Origin: a virus
Direction: 5' to 3' (one strand)
Virus record (IMG/VR): IMGVR_UViG_3300021479_000042
Span: 1-41,049 of that record
Length of the DNA stretch: 41,049 bases
Shown one piece after another: positions 21,161 through 30,229 of this stretch; position 1 is the first letter of the stretch; each line of letters begins with the position of its first letter. Made by a program: the position numbers and the translations under genes. The notes under the pieces are model-generated. The model did no database searches. It worked only from the letters and a program-made list of their open reading frames with translations, and was not told the DNA's origin.

Positions 21161-22816
21161 TTATTTCGCGGCGACGGTCCAGCTAGTCCCGTCGCAATAC
21201 GCCAGCACATGATTTGAGCCGAGGCCTGTAATCGTAGCTCCCCACGTATTGGTTGTAGAGTCCGTCACCGTGGCTTGGCGGCCCTCTATTCCAGAGCTGC
21301 AAGCCGCTAGCGTAGAAAATAGGACGGGGCCGTGAGCAACCCACCCAGTGTTTCCCGATCCCGACTCCTTCACCCAAAGGGCGGTGCCGGGGCCTCCATC
21401 CCGCTGTGAGTATATAGACGACACGACGGCGGTTACCTGCCCGTTGGGCGACCCCGTTCCGCTGTACCAGCCATCTTGCAAGGAGCCGATGGGCGGCGTT
21501 GCTACCGACAGATTCGCGTGCCCGATGAAACTTCCCTGAACAGTGTTGCTGTTGGCTACGATGGAGGCTGACTTTCCGCCGAAGAGTCCACCGAAACTGT
21601 TGGTAACTGTGCTGTCGTTGATGTTTACCGCGCTAATTCCCGTCGCCGTCGTAACCGCCGGAATTTGGCCGAGGTTGAAATCAAAAGACCCGCTGGTCCA
21701 TGTCCCTAAGTTGGCCGTGCTAGTACTAGGAGAGTCTTGAAAGAATCCATAGTAATTTGCGGTGGCCGCGTCAAACACCGGAGAATGAGAAGTAAAAGCT
21801 ACTACATTCAGTACTGGAGTATTTATATCAACGTTCACTCGAACGCCTTGAAGGTTGTCAAGGATGGCGGGAGAACCTAACGGACTGCCAGCAAACGCAA
21901 AAAACGAACCCGCAACTACATGGCTATTACTACCGCTACTAGAGTCCATCAATGCGCTTGCGATTACCTGAATTCCTTGATAATCGGAAGCGCCTTGATG
22001 CAGGTCGCCTTCCCAATATGTAGTGAATCCACTTTGCAATAGGGGATTGGTAGACCCGATGCTTTGGGTGATCGCCGTGTTGTTGCCCTGCGAGACTTGG
22101 CTGTCTGGATTCAGCCCGGAGTACAGTGCATTCCCGATGGTGGTCAGCCCGTTCACGGTCAACTGACTGGTGCTGTTGTTCCACGTGAGATTGGAACTGC
22201 CTCCAAACGCTCCTGCATTGTTGAACTGGATATTAGTATTCAGGCCCCCGGCGGACCCTCCCCCGGCCCCGCAGCTCGGGTAGCCGGTGCTCAATATTCC
22301 TATCACCACCTGGTTCGTGGGGCAGGCCAGCGCGTACACGCCCCCCAAGCTGGCGCTCTTGGGCGGTGGCATCAGCATCAGGAGCGCGTTGGGCAAGTTC
22401 GGCACGAACTGGTCGAAGTTGCAGGTCCCGGCGGAGCACCAAAAGTTGCTGGTCTGCGGCTGCACGCACTGGTAGCCGGACTGAGGGCCACCAAGAACTA
22501 ATTGATTGAAGGCGTTTGTGATAGTTACGGAATAGCAGAAGTTCTCTGGATTACTCACGGAGACATTTGCTACCTGACAAGGGGCACTAACTGTTCCGTT
22601 AACTATTGGGCAGGTGATCGGAAAAGAGATCATCTGTCCACCGCCGCCAACTTGATAGCTTATAGGATTTCCCGAGTTGTCTGTAGCAGTAAAGATCAGG
22701 TTCCCAGAAGGTAAAAGATGATTGCCTCCCCCCATCGTATGAGAGGCCACAACGGTCATGAAGTTCTGCGCTGAAGCAAGAGAGCAGAGGAAAAGAAGTA
22801 GTGCTAGTTTTTTCAT
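21161..22816 (-). CDS. Large tail-fibre-like protein with Sec signal peptide
   Basis: A protein of 551 residues. It begins with a classic signal peptide (MKKLALLLFLCSLASAQ). The next ~170 residues have Cys pairs and beta strands, then a Gly/Ser/Asn-rich fibrous part runs to ~490. The last ~60 residues ('ACSSGIEGRQATVTDSTTNTW' and 'YCDGTSWTVAA') are a fold common at the ends of phage fibres. It lies between fibre/baseplate genes and the lysis cluster. A secreted fibre is unusual for a virion part. It may be displayed on the cell or assembled in the periplasm, or the signal may be a cryptic start region. The flanking DNA is slightly richer in GC. Confidence 0.6.
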   Translation of the reverse strand: MKKLALLLFLCSLASAQNFMTVVASHTMGGGNHLLPSGNLIFTATDNSGNPISYQVGGGGQMISFPITCPIVNGTVSAPCQVANVSVSNPENFCYSVTITNAFNQLVLGGPQSGYQCVQPQTSNFWCSAGTCNFDQFVPNLPNALLMLMPPPKSASLGGVYALACPTNQVVIGILSTGYPSCGAGGGSAGGLNTNIQFNNAGAFGGSSNLTWNNSTSQLTVNGLTTIGNALYSGLNPDSQVSQGNNTAITQSIGSTNPLLQSGFTTYWEGDLHQGASDYQGIQVIASALMDSSSGSNSHVVAGSFFAFAGSPLGSPAILDNLQGVRVNVDINTPVLNVVAFTSHSPVFDAATANYYGFFQDSPSTSTANLGTWTSGSFDFNLGQIPAVTTATGISAVNINDSTVTNSFGGLFGGKSASIVANSNTVQGSFIGHANLSVATPPIGSLQDGWYSGTGSPNGQVTAVVSSIYSQRDGGPGTALWVKESGSGNTGWVAHGPVLFSTLAACSSGIEGRQATVTDSTTNTWGATITGLGSNHVLAYCDGTSWTVAAK

Positions 22817-22817
22817 G

Positions 22818-23417
22818 TCAATTTCCTATGGCAAGCCAGTACGCTCCCCCGGTGACCGGAGGGCTGGACGCCGAACTGCTCGTCGTATAATTAAAGGATG
22901 TTTTACCAATCGCATTAAGTGAGATGCCAGCATATGGTGTATCCGACGTAGCTATTACTACAGGGTTGTTGGTTGAGAAAGCATGTGAAAATGTTACGGT
23001 GGATGTGGTCCCCATCGTAATATCGGGCGCTACGCCCCACTGAATAGTCAAGCCGCCGAACGTAGAGCCAAATTTTATGTACCCTGACTCAGAGCCGATG
23101 CTGACAGCCGAAACCAGCCCAGCAAGAGCAGTCGTGAGATCGGCACTAGTGATGAGATTAGCAAATACCGTTTGCAGATTCGCTAGTGCCGTGCTTGGTG
23201 AGGCGCTGCCATCGTTGGGAGAATAGCCTTTTGCCACGAGAAAATTAGCGAATGCCGTAATGAACGTGGAACTCTGATAAAAAATTTTATTGGCTAGAAT
23301 AGAGGCGAAGACGCCAGACACCATCCCGCCCGAGCGTTGGCTATCAGAAGAGTAGGCAGAATCCGTTTCCTGATTATTTGCATTTGGATTAACTTGAATG
23401 AAATTTGTAGAGGGCAT
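22818..23417 (-). CDS. Tail fibre protein with gp53-like C-terminal domain
   Basis: A protein of 199 residues. The front half is Asn/Ser-rich and helical ('SSTFITAFANFLVAKGYSPN'). The C-terminal ~85 residues read 'GYIKFGSTFGGLTIQWGVA', then 'TSTVTFSHAFSTNNPVVIAT', matching the head of the gp53-like tail fibre tip domain ('G-x-I-x-F...IQWG'). It probably sits at the fibre tip or base and contacts the host. It follows the DUF2612 baseplate gene and precedes the large fibre-like gene, as expected for adhesion genes. Confidence 0.75.
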   Translation of the reverse strand: MPSTNFIQVNPNANNQETDSAYSSDSQRSGGMVSGVFASILANKIFYQSSTFITAFANFLVAKGYSPNDGSASPSTALANLQTVFANLITSADLTTALAGLVSAVSIGSESGYIKFGSTFGGLTIQWGVAPDITMGTTSTVTFSHAFSTNNPVVIATSDTPYAGISLNAIGKTSFNYTTSSSASSPPVTGGAYWLAIGN

Positions 23418-23426
23418 TTTACTCCT

Positions 23427-24230
23427 TTAATTCCACATACCGAGATCGAATCCTTCTACAAATGTGGGGTTCAAGTTATCGAAGCCAAACAAGGGCAAAG
23501 TAGCGAAGTCATAGATAAATTGCACGGCTTGAGGTCTCGGGACTATTAAGCCATTGGTAATCATCTGCTGTTGGGTCGGAGTAAATGCTCCAACCAAGAA
23601 GAGTGTGGCAGTCATATTCTGATTGTCGGTAATAAAGATGTAAGCTCCAGGATAGAGTACTTGCCAAGCGTTCCACAGAATACTCAGAGACCCCATGTAC
23701 TGTCCGTTGAACTGATTGAAGATAATTCGGGCCATCAGAAGAGTGCGGTAATCACTGTCACCTAGCACAGCACTGGGATCTACAGTTGTGACGGCTACAT
23801 TCGTAAGGTGAGTCTTGGTGAAGACCGCCGTAAACGATACTCCCTGTACAATCGCTGTGGGAGTTACATTCTCCTGATTAGCTCCTGAGTCTATCGATTG
23901 TGCTACACCGATCTGCATATATAGGGTGTTATTTACAGTGACCGTCTGGCTACCAGTAGCGCTTACTGCTTCAGTAGTCAGAGCATTCACGCCTAGTGGT
24001 GTAAACGGCAAAGTTCGACTAATGCCTATCACAGTTCCCAGAGCATCTAATTGAACTCCTACGGCAGTATCTAGATTGAAGGCCTCGCTAATCGAGTCAG
24101 CGCAAGCTGTTGCATCTAGAAAGGGCTGAATCAAGCGAGTAGCAAACGCCTTGAGATTAGCAGAGTTCTGATATTCGCTGGTAAATAAGCCCAGATAATA
24201 AGTAAGACTCGGTTGTATAGGTCCACTCAT
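23427..24230 (-). CDS. Baseplate wedge/tail protein, DUF2612 type
   Basis: A protein of 267 residues. The signature 'FNLDTAVGVQLDALGTVIGISR' (shown here in part: AVGVQLDALGTVIG) is that of DUF2612, phage proteins that follow baseplate J and act like gpI, joining the wedge to fibres. The C-terminal region is strand-rich and ends 'DNLNPTFVEGFDLGMWN'. It overlaps the baseplate J gene by four bases, and the fibre gene lies just beyond. Order and family agree with a Pam3-like baseplate. Confidence 0.8.
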   Translation of the reverse strand: MSGPIQPSLTYYLGLFTSEYQNSANLKAFATRLIQPFLDATACADSISEAFNLDTAVGVQLDALGTVIGISRTLPFTPLGVNALTTEAVSATGSQTVTVNNTLYMQIGVAQSIDSGANQENVTPTAIVQGVSFTAVFTKTHLTNVAVTTVDPSAVLGDSDYRTLLMARIIFNQFNGQYMGSLSILWNAWQVLYPGAYIFITDNQNMTATLFLVGAFTPTQQQMITNGLIVPRPQAVQFIYDFATLPLFGFDNLNPTFVEGFDLGMWN

Positions 24231-25468
24231 ACGGAAGTAATTACCACATCGGCAGCTACCCCTTGTGCCGCCTGATAGAAATTCAGAGTGATATCAGTAT
24301 TAGTGCTGGGACTAGCCGATGTACCGAAAAAGAAGCTGGCTGCGCGAACTGAGTAGATAGGGGCAGCACCTACTGGATTCTGACTGTTCGCAGCACTTAC
24401 CAATTCACCAAAACTAACTACTGACCCCAGGGGAAGATTATTCAGATAAGCCGCTACAGCGGCCTGAATGAGAGGCTGAAGAACTGCAAAAGTTCCTCCT
24501 GCTAAAACATGAACTTCCATGCTGACATAGATTATCTGCATGGTGGGAGTGGCGAAATTGATATTAATCGTAATGCCGCTCAGTGGGTCAGTAATTGGGG
24601 TAGAGACAAGAGTTCCGCCGGTGCTGCCATTCGTTAATACACCAAGGCCTCTGTTGTTATAGATCGCGGTAGCTATGGCTAATGCGGAACCCCCCTGTAC
24701 CACTGGTGATATAGAGTGAGCGGGATTACCAAAGCTGTCGGTAGAACCCGTGAAGTTCTCAAAACTTGTAGTACCCGATGATGAAAGAGTCGAGCCGTTA
24801 TTGATTCGAGTAACCCCTGGAACTGCGAGAATAGCGGCAATAGTCCCGGCAGCTAGATCAACGCTGGGAAGCTCCGTGCTGATTGCCTGTCTCGCTCGAA
24901 GTTGTCCATCTGTCTCGATAGGTTGACCGAGCACGGCTACATTTGAACCGTTATTCACAGAGACCCAGCCGGCCTGTGGGGTGACAATATTTACCAACTG
25001 ATTAGGGGCTGTGATATTGATAGAACCAACTTGCTGTGACGTAGCTACAGCACTAGCCGTTCCACCTCCCCCGATAGTTACCGAAGAAGGAAGATTCCAC
25101 AGGTTTCCGTTGATATCGCTAATGACCCCGTTGGCAATCACTGTGCCCGCTGTACCAGTAAGAGTCACAGTACAGGTAGAGTAGCTAGCGGTCTTTCTCT
25201 GTAGTCCATTGATAGCTACTATGAGATCGAGCCCCGCACCTACAGCTGTCGCGGGAGATTGCTCGTTATAAGCTAACTGCAAGGCAGAATTACAGTCAGC
25301 CGCCGCAAGAGCCACAAGTGACATCAGCTGATAATCCGCTGAGTCATTCCCGAGATATACGGTATTTCCGTAGATCGACTGGAATCCGGCTAGATAATAG
25401 GCCAGAATATCCTGGTAGGAATTTATCGTCAGACCGGAGGGACCGACTGTTGGAGCAGAGTAAGCCAT
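24227..25468 (-). CDS. Baseplate J-like protein
   Basis: A protein of 413 residues, the usual gpJ length. Family features include the N-terminal 'SYQDILAYYLAGFQSIYG', the hydrophobic helix before 'GAGLDLIVAINGLQR', a beta part 'GTVIANGVISDINGNLWNL', and 'ETDGQLRARQAISTELPS' with 'AAILAVPGVTRINN'. Baseplate J forms the wedge ring and contacts gp25 inside and fibres outside. It directly follows the gp25-like gene. The start at 25468 is at the end of that gene. Confidence 0.9.
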   Translation of the reverse strand: MAYSAPTVGPSGLTINSYQDILAYYLAGFQSIYGNTVYLGNDSADYQLMSLVALAAADCNSALQLAYNEQSPATAVGAGLDLIVAINGLQRKTASYSTCTVTLTGTAGTVIANGVISDINGNLWNLPSSVTIGGGGTASAVATSQQVGSINITAPNQLVNIVTPQAGWVSVNNGSNVAVLGQPIETDGQLRARQAISTELPSVDLAAGTIAAILAVPGVTRINNGSTLSSSGTTSFENFTGSTDSFGNPAHSISPVVQGGSALAIATAIYNNRGLGVLTNGSTGGTLVSTPITDPLSGITININFATPTMQIIYVSMEVHVLAGGTFAVLQPLIQAAVAAYLNNLPLGSVVSFGELVSAANSQNPVGAAPIYSVRAASFFFGTSASPSTNTDITLNFYQAAQGVAADVVITSV

Positions 25469-25870
25469 TTAAGAGAGCGCTCCAGATGGGGGCGTCGGTA
25501 CGTAGGTAACTGTCACTTGACCAAACGGCGTTTGTACCGTAGCTGTGTACGTGAGAGTTCGAGTAGTCGAATTAAAGGAAATACTCACGCCACTAAGACT
25601 CGTCACATACGGAGTTCCAGAAATTCTCTCACTGATGATTATCTCCATCTGTTGCTGTGCTCTGGCGCTTGCGCCATTCCCCAAGATACTTTGCCACAAC
25701 TGAAGACCATCCGAGGTGTTTGCCCACCACTCGCTTTGAAACAATAGCAGGCGAGTATAAATTGCCTGCTCTACTGCCTGAAGATTCGAGAGATAATTCG
25801 ATTGACCCTGACCCCAGTATGGATCGTTATTAGGACCTAACTGGCGATAGGTGATAATCGAAGTACTCAA
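25469..25870 (-). CDS. gp25-like baseplate wedge protein (gpW/gp25 family)
   Basis: A protein of 133 residues. 'AVEQAIYTRLLLFQSEWW' and 'NTSDGLQLWQSILG' correspond to the gp25/lysozyme-like wedge core, which starts the sheath by copying the sheath handshake strand. The C-terminal strands 'RTLTYTATVQTPFGQVTVTY' complete it. It overlaps the spike gene by four bases and precedes baseplate J, the conserved order in contractile tails. Confidence 0.85.
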   Translation of the reverse strand: MSTSIITYRQLGPNNDPYWGQGQSNYLSNLQAVEQAIYTRLLLFQSEWWANTSDGLQLWQSILGNGASARAQQQMEIIISERISGTPYVTSLSGVSISFNSTTRTLTYTATVQTPFGQVTVTYVPTPPSGALS

Positions 25871-26547
25871 GGCGTCACCGGACCTGTAACTCCCGCTCCC
25901 GTAGTTACTCCAGAATGTATATGGGAGTGGAAATTTGTACCGTTGATCTTTACTAATGTAGCCGTGAGATCAATCTCCCCCGGGGCAATCTTAATCTGCG
26001 TAGTGCCGCCATCGGGAGTAACAGTAACTTGTCCTGTATCTATCTCTATGACTGTATTACCCCCGTCTGATCGCAGCTGTAGCCCCGTAGTGGAGTAGTT
26101 GTTTAAAATTCGTGGCTGAGACCACCCGCCCGGAATAAACATGGCGTCCGACAAGTCGTGGCGGCGGCGCTCTACCTGATTATTCTCTGTACCTCCAGAT
26201 TGCCACCAGGCGTCGTAACACATATCCTGAAATACGACAAAACCCTCATCTCCGGCTGCAAATGGAAAAGTGATAGAGAATCCCCCCCCTCGAGGAGGAC
26301 ACACGGGCACGTTGATGAGTTGAGGGAGATTCACAGGCGTAGGAACTAAATTGAGAAATACATTTTCCTGAATTGCCGGCTGTACCGTAACTGTCTGATG
26401 TACGGCATCAAAGCTCACCACTACAACCGGAATAGCTACACGTAACTCATGGATCAACTGATAGAGAGATTCCTGATGGGCGATCTCCGGGTCTCCCAGC
26501 AGAGTCGGGAGGTTGACATAGCTTGGCTGTGTCCCTGGTGTATTCAC
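25867..26547 (-). CDS. Baseplate central spike, Gp138 N-terminal domain type
   Basis: A protein of 226 residues with a GTG start in the stop of the hub gene. Residues ~20-130 are the OB-like Gp138 domain ('AIPVVVVSFDAVHQTVTVQP', 'AAGDEGFVVFQDMCYDAWW'). Residues ~165-226 are a short beta-helix with repeats such as 'VIEIDTGQVTVTPDGG', ending 'FHSHIHSGVTTGAG'. The two His-x-His groups probably bind a metal ion at the spike tip, as in P2 gpV and similar spikes. The trimer should pierce the outer membrane. Confidence 0.85.
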   Translation of the reverse strand: MNTPGTQPSYVNLPTLLGDPEIAHQESLYQLIHELRVAIPVVVVSFDAVHQTVTVQPAIQENVFLNLVPTPVNLPQLINVPVCPPRGGGFSITFPFAAGDEGFVVFQDMCYDAWWQSGGTENNQVERRRHDLSDAMFIPGGWSQPRILNNYSTTGLQLRSDGGNTVIEIDTGQVTVTPDGGTTQIKIAPGEIDLTATLVKINGTNFHSHIHSGVTTGAGVTGPVTP

Positions 26548-27611
26548 GAATGCAGTTGAACCCCGAAGGCCGCTTCAATGGCGGCAAGTTTTTCAGCAGC
26601 AGTAAGCCAGCCGGTCACATCTGTGTACCATTCTTGTCCCCGAGTATCTCCCAGATAGCGAGTGCCAATTACCACATACACGCCGTCTTGACTGAGGATG
26701 CTGAGACTGCTAGGCAGGTCTCCAACCTGCTTTTGTAACTGTCGAATGATGGCGTTATTGATCTGGATGGCCATCGGGGGATTTTTTACAGTCACACGAG
26801 GATCCAGAAGAAGTCGAACATTTGCTCCAAACTGAGTTTGCACGGGAGTTCCCACAACCCCCGTAGTTGGCGTGTAGACCAGGGCTGTGGTGGGGATGCT
26901 CTTATTGAGATCCACCATATTAAATACCCCTTTTGCATCTAACCAAGACCTCATGTTATTATCCCGCGCAATCTCAGAGAGATACTTACTGGGACGACCA
27001 AATACGACTTTGCCTCTCGGAAGGGTCTTAGTCAGAGAAGAAGGAATACTAGTTCCCGTCGTACTGATGGGATGATATGCCTTAGAGGCAATGGCAGCTA
27101 CAATCTCCTGCTGTTGAATCCCGGCTGCATAGACCCCGCTACCGATAGTGGTCCCGATTGTGTTTCTGGAATCTTGATTAAGGCCGATGATGCAGTTCAA
27201 AGTCACCTTAAAATCAGTCTGGTTCTCTCGCTCGAACATTGGTTGCAATACATAACCATCCCAGATAACGCCGGAGTGACCCGGAGATTGATACCCGGCG
27301 GTTAAAATTACTTCCATCCCCTGCTGCATCGGCACAGCTTGCCCGCTTGAATTAGCCGAAGGATTAGAAGTGCTATTCTGTCCTTGTGTGAGAAGAAAAT
27401 TCGCCAGCTGTTCGTTCGGATTATAAATGCAGATCGTTGCTACCCAAAAAATATGCCACCAGACTTGCTGTATGTCAAAAGTAATTCTTAGAGCCTCAGG
27501 CTCCCAAGCTGAGTCTGTGATTGTGATAACTGTCTGATTACCATTCTGTGGCGGAGCTTTCACCTGTAGCTGATAGCGTCGACCAAAGAGAGGATTTGTG
27601 TTAGTGTTCAT
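26544..27611 (-). CDS. Baseplate hub protein, late control D / gp27 type
   Basis: A protein of 355 residues. It contains the hub pattern: an N-terminal strand-rich part ('TVITITDSAWEPEALRITFD'), 'MEVILTAGYQSPGHSGVIWD', 'LSEIARDNNMRSWLDAKGVF', and the end 'VIGTRYLGDTRGQEWYTDVTG'. Hub trimers join the tube to the central spike. It lies between the baseplate plug and the spike gene and overlaps both by four bases. Confidence 0.8.
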   Translation of the reverse strand: MNTNTNPLFGRRYQLQVKAPPQNGNQTVITITDSAWEPEALRITFDIQQVWWHIFWVATICIYNPNEQLANFLLTQGQNSTSNPSANSSGQAVPMQQGMEVILTAGYQSPGHSGVIWDGYVLQPMFERENQTDFKVTLNCIIGLNQDSRNTIGTTIGSGVYAAGIQQQEIVAAIASKAYHPISTTGTSIPSSLTKTLPRGKVVFGRPSKYLSEIARDNNMRSWLDAKGVFNMVDLNKSIPTTALVYTPTTGVVGTPVQTQFGANVRLLLDPRVTVKNPPMAIQINNAIIRQLQKQVGDLPSSLSILSQDGVYVVIGTRYLGDTRGQEWYTDVTGWLTAAEKLAAIEAAFGVQLHS

Positions 27612-27970
27612 GCGGCTACAGGAAGTACCGTGTTGTCCGACCAGATCATCTGATAGGTTGTTCCGAGATTCGTGTTATCGGGATAGTCTACTTCACTGGT
27701 AACTGGATTTGTAGAGGAACTTACATTGAGAAGATAGAGACTTCCTATCCCAAGATACTGATACTGCCGAAGAAGATTCAACCCAGTAACCAGTGGAACA
27801 TCATTGAGAAGCGGGTTCTGATTACTGTCAAAGACCGACATAACCCAGTACTCGGCGATTTCATTGTAATCCAAAAGAACAAAGAAAGTTTGTACTATGC
27901 CATTGATAGACACGGTCACTTGCCATGTCTGATTGGGAGAATTATCAAGAGGGATGAGTTGCTGTGCCAT
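27608..27970 (-). CDS. Baseplate plug protein, Pam3 gp18 type
   Basis: A protein of 120 residues. The pattern 'IPLDNSPNQTWQVTVSINGI', then 'FFVLLDYNEIAEYWVMSVFD' and 'NLLRQYQYLGIGSLYLLNV', is that of the small plug described for cyanophage Pam3 and its relatives. It closes the tube at the hub. It lies between the Dit-like and hub genes as in those phages. The family call is from remembered sequence pattern. Confidence 0.8.
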   Translation of the reverse strand: MAQQLIPLDNSPNQTWQVTVSINGIVQTFFVLLDYNEIAEYWVMSVFDSNQNPLLNDVPLVTGLNLLRQYQYLGIGSLYLLNVSSSTNPVTSEVDYPDNTNLGTTYQMIWSDNTVLPVAA

Positions 27971-28645
27971 TTACGGTATAGAGCTAAGAGGCGTATAGGA
28001 TGGAGGTACCGATGTAGGCGCCTTTGTTCCCTCGTTGGTTGAGTCTGTTTGATCGGGTCGAACGCTGGTTGTTGCCGTACTCACAGAGGCGCTGATGATC
28101 TGGCGAAAATGAAGAGTTCCTCTGAATCCTTGTCGCGTGCGATTATCCTCTGTGCCTCGCACGTCTTCAATTATCATATTCTGATAGGTATCAAGTCTGG
28201 TCGTCAGAGTGATCGGTACACGCGCCGCCTGGATCTGTTTGAAGGTCTTGTAGGCGCTCACCGATTTACTCTTACTTCCTGAGTACTGCCCGGCCTGAAA
28301 ACTTTGCATAGCATCTGACATTGCCACTTCTAGCACCACTCTCGCCGGCCTCAGATAAAGATGATCCACAATGGCAGGGCCAACTTGCACGGGGTGTTCC
28401 GTACATACCGCTTCCTGTGTGTGCTCTACTCTCAGAGTGGCATCGAAGTAGTAAGTAGTAGGCGATGAAGAAGGCGGTGTAGAAGCCGTGGAAGTATTGT
28501 TGTTTGCGGAGAGGGGTATACTCGTTGGAAGAGTACAGGTCATCGAATATAGCTGAGGCTGTTGCGACCAGTTAGCCGGTCGATAAGGACCACCGCCTAG
28601 TAACTCACTTAGTACTATCTGGGAAGCTGTATTCAGGGTACTCAC
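27971..28645 (-). CDS. Dit-like baseplate/tail protein
   Basis: A protein of 224 residues with a GTG start overlapping the tape-measure stop by one base. The core 'RVEHTQEAVCTEHPVQVGPAI', 'DHLYLRPARVVLEVAMSD', then 'AARVPITLTTRLDTYQNMII' and 'GFRGTLHFRQI' is the Dit-like N-terminal domain seen in myovirus baseplates. The ends are Ser/Thr/Pro-rich linkers. It probably links tube, tape measure and hub. Confidence 0.75.
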   Translation of the reverse strand: MSTLNTASQIVLSELLGGGPYRPANWSQQPQLYSMTCTLPTSIPLSANNNTSTASTPPSSSPTTYYFDATLRVEHTQEAVCTEHPVQVGPAIVDHLYLRPARVVLEVAMSDAMQSFQAGQYSGSKSKSVSAYKTFKQIQAARVPITLTTRLDTYQNMIIEDVRGTEDNRTRQGFRGTLHFRQIISASVSTATTSVRPDQTDSTNEGTKAPTSVPPSYTPLSSIP

Positions 28646-30018
28646 TAGACGTAAGCTCCCTGCCTCTGGGCATAACTGCGAGTCGCCGTCAGTTTGACAT
28701 GGGCATCAATCCCCTCTTGTACAGCCTTCTTAATTTCTTCTGGCGTAGCATTGGGACTCTGAATATAGATGGACACACCCCCCATATCATAAGAAGTCGG
28801 GTTATAAGTGCCTGCCGCTGGTAGAGAGTTTGAAGGTCCTTTCCATCGCCTCAGAACGTCATCTCTGTACCTGTCGGCATCCGGTCCAGATCCGTTATAC
28901 CGTTTAATACCTTCTTCCCAGCTTCTATCCCCTTTTTTCTGAAGAAGCCAATTTAATCCACCCCAGATGTTCTGAGACGGATCTGAGGGATCACCCGTTA
29001 TGATGCCTTGTTCTCGAAGTGACTTAATCGTATCGGGCATCAGTTGAAAGGTCCCGATTTCTCCTTTTTTACCGGGGGGCGGGTAGGCTTGCATATTTGA
29101 CTCTTTACCGGCTATAGCGAAAGCCAATGCCTCTGGGATTCCCAGTTTTCTCGCGTCTTGAGCGATGGTATCTCGAATATCATTTCCTTGCACGTCGTAT
29201 CCCATAAAATTCCCAACGGCTCTCTTAGCCGGATTGTCGTTAGGCGAAAGTCCTGAGATCGAATAAAGCCAAGGATGATTCTTCTCGAAATCCTTAATCG
29301 TTTTATCTGCGCCGGTAGTTACTTTCTCAATCCCACTCTCGATAACCTGAAATACCTTCTGGACGTCGGTGACGATCTTACCTACAGTGTTGGAAATGGT
29401 ATAAGAGAAGAACGGAATGTTGACTTCAAACCACTTATTCAGTCTCTCCAAGAAGTGTTCAAGACCACCTTTGTTGTCGGGGAACAGCTTCTCTACCAGG
29501 TCGCTGGCTAATCTCATCCCAAAGTACTGAACCTTCACCCCAAGCCTATCGAATTGAAATCCGATTTCCCGAAGATTGTACATCCTCTTCTCGAACTCAG
29601 GGCCCCCAAGTTGTTTCATCAGCACAGTTTCATCCTGAATGAGCCGACGATAACGGTCAGCCAGTTCTGGGGGACCCCAGAGAATATCTTCGAGAGAGTA
29701 TCCCAGGGCATCTGTGGCAATCTTCATCTTCTTTGCCGCATCAGCGCCCATCCACATACGACGAGCAAAAATTTGAAATCCTAAGTCCTGCTTGGCGACA
29801 TTCGACATCAAAGTAACAGTCCCAGCAACTACAGCAGAGGCAGCAGCAATGAAAGCGCCCCCCACAAGAGTAAAGTCTTTTACGGCTGTCTTAGAGAACT
29901 GCCCTACTCTGACAGCTGTCCGCTTCAATGCGTCCTCATACCTTCGCTCTGAGGTAGAGTCAACGGAGAAACCAAGCCCCACCAAATATGATTTTATGGT
30001 TTCTGGACTACCTGGCAT
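28645..30018 (-). CDS. Tape measure protein with lytic transglycosylase domain
   Basis: A protein of 457 residues. Residues 1-280 are mostly helical with a hydrophobic stretch near 50-75, as in tape measures. Residues ~285-385 are an SLT-type transglycosylase: 'AFAIAGKESNMQAYPP' with catalytic Glu306, 'GEIGTFQLMPDTIKSL', and 'GGLNWLLQKKGD'. The end is a small helical tail. At roughly 0.15 nm per residue the length predicts a short tail near 65-70 nm. The nuclease-free domain would cut peptidoglycan during DNA entry. The start overlaps the chaperone extension by 11 bases. Confidence 0.85.
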   Translation of the reverse strand: MPGSPETIKSYLVGLGFSVDSTSERRYEDALKRTAVRVGQFSKTAVKDFTLVGGAFIAAASAVVAGTVTLMSNVAKQDLGFQIFARRMWMGADAAKKMKIATDALGYSLEDILWGPPELADRYRRLIQDETVLMKQLGGPEFEKRMYNLREIGFQFDRLGVKVQYFGMRLASDLVEKLFPDNKGGLEHFLERLNKWFEVNIPFFSYTISNTVGKIVTDVQKVFQVIESGIEKVTTGADKTIKDFEKNHPWLYSISGLSPNDNPAKRAVGNFMGYDVQGNDIRDTIAQDARKLGIPEALAFAIAGKESNMQAYPPPGKKGEIGTFQLMPDTIKSLREQGIITGDPSDPSQNIWGGLNWLLQKKGDRSWEEGIKRYNGSGPDADRYRDDVLRRWKGPSNSLPAAGTYNPTSYDMGGVSIYIQSPNATPEEIKKAVQEGIDAHVKLTATRSYAQRQGAYV

Positions 30019-30229
30019 CTAAAACCTCTCGCATTCGCCTCTCATTTTCTGCCGTAACGTCCAGAGCTTCGTGAATCTCTACCAGCATCTCGAAAGTTAA
30101 CTCATCCACGTCTCTGTGTTGCCAGTGACCTGCAATTACTGGTCTCAGAAGATACTGATCTATCCAGGAGTCGCAAGGCTCGATAAGTCCGGGAACACTG
30201 TTCGCAACGTCTCCAGTGCCCCTGGGCCG
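30008..30229 (-). CDS. Tail assembly chaperone -1 frame extension (GT-like)
   Basis: In the -1 frame after the slippery heptamer, 73 codons are open to a TAG at 30008. It reads 'LIEPCDSWIDQYLLRPVIAG', 'DVDELTFEMLVEIHEALDVT', 'ENERRMREVLDAR'. This resembles the T part of phage tail chaperones. It has no start or ribosome site of its own, so it should be made only as a fusion with the first 128 residues of the gene at 30160-30612, giving a 201-residue product. It ends inside the tape-measure start, the standard position for G-T frameshift genes. Confidence 0.75.
   Translation of the reverse strand, partial: RPRGTGDVANSVPGLIEPCDSWIDQYLLRPVIAGHWQHRDVDELTFEMLVEIHEALDVTAENERRMREVLDAR

Noticed and set aside
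22064-22501. A 145-codon plus-strand frame within the fibre gene
   Set aside because: It is antisense to a coherent fibre protein; rich in Gly/Ala/Arg, as expected for a GC-rich shadow.
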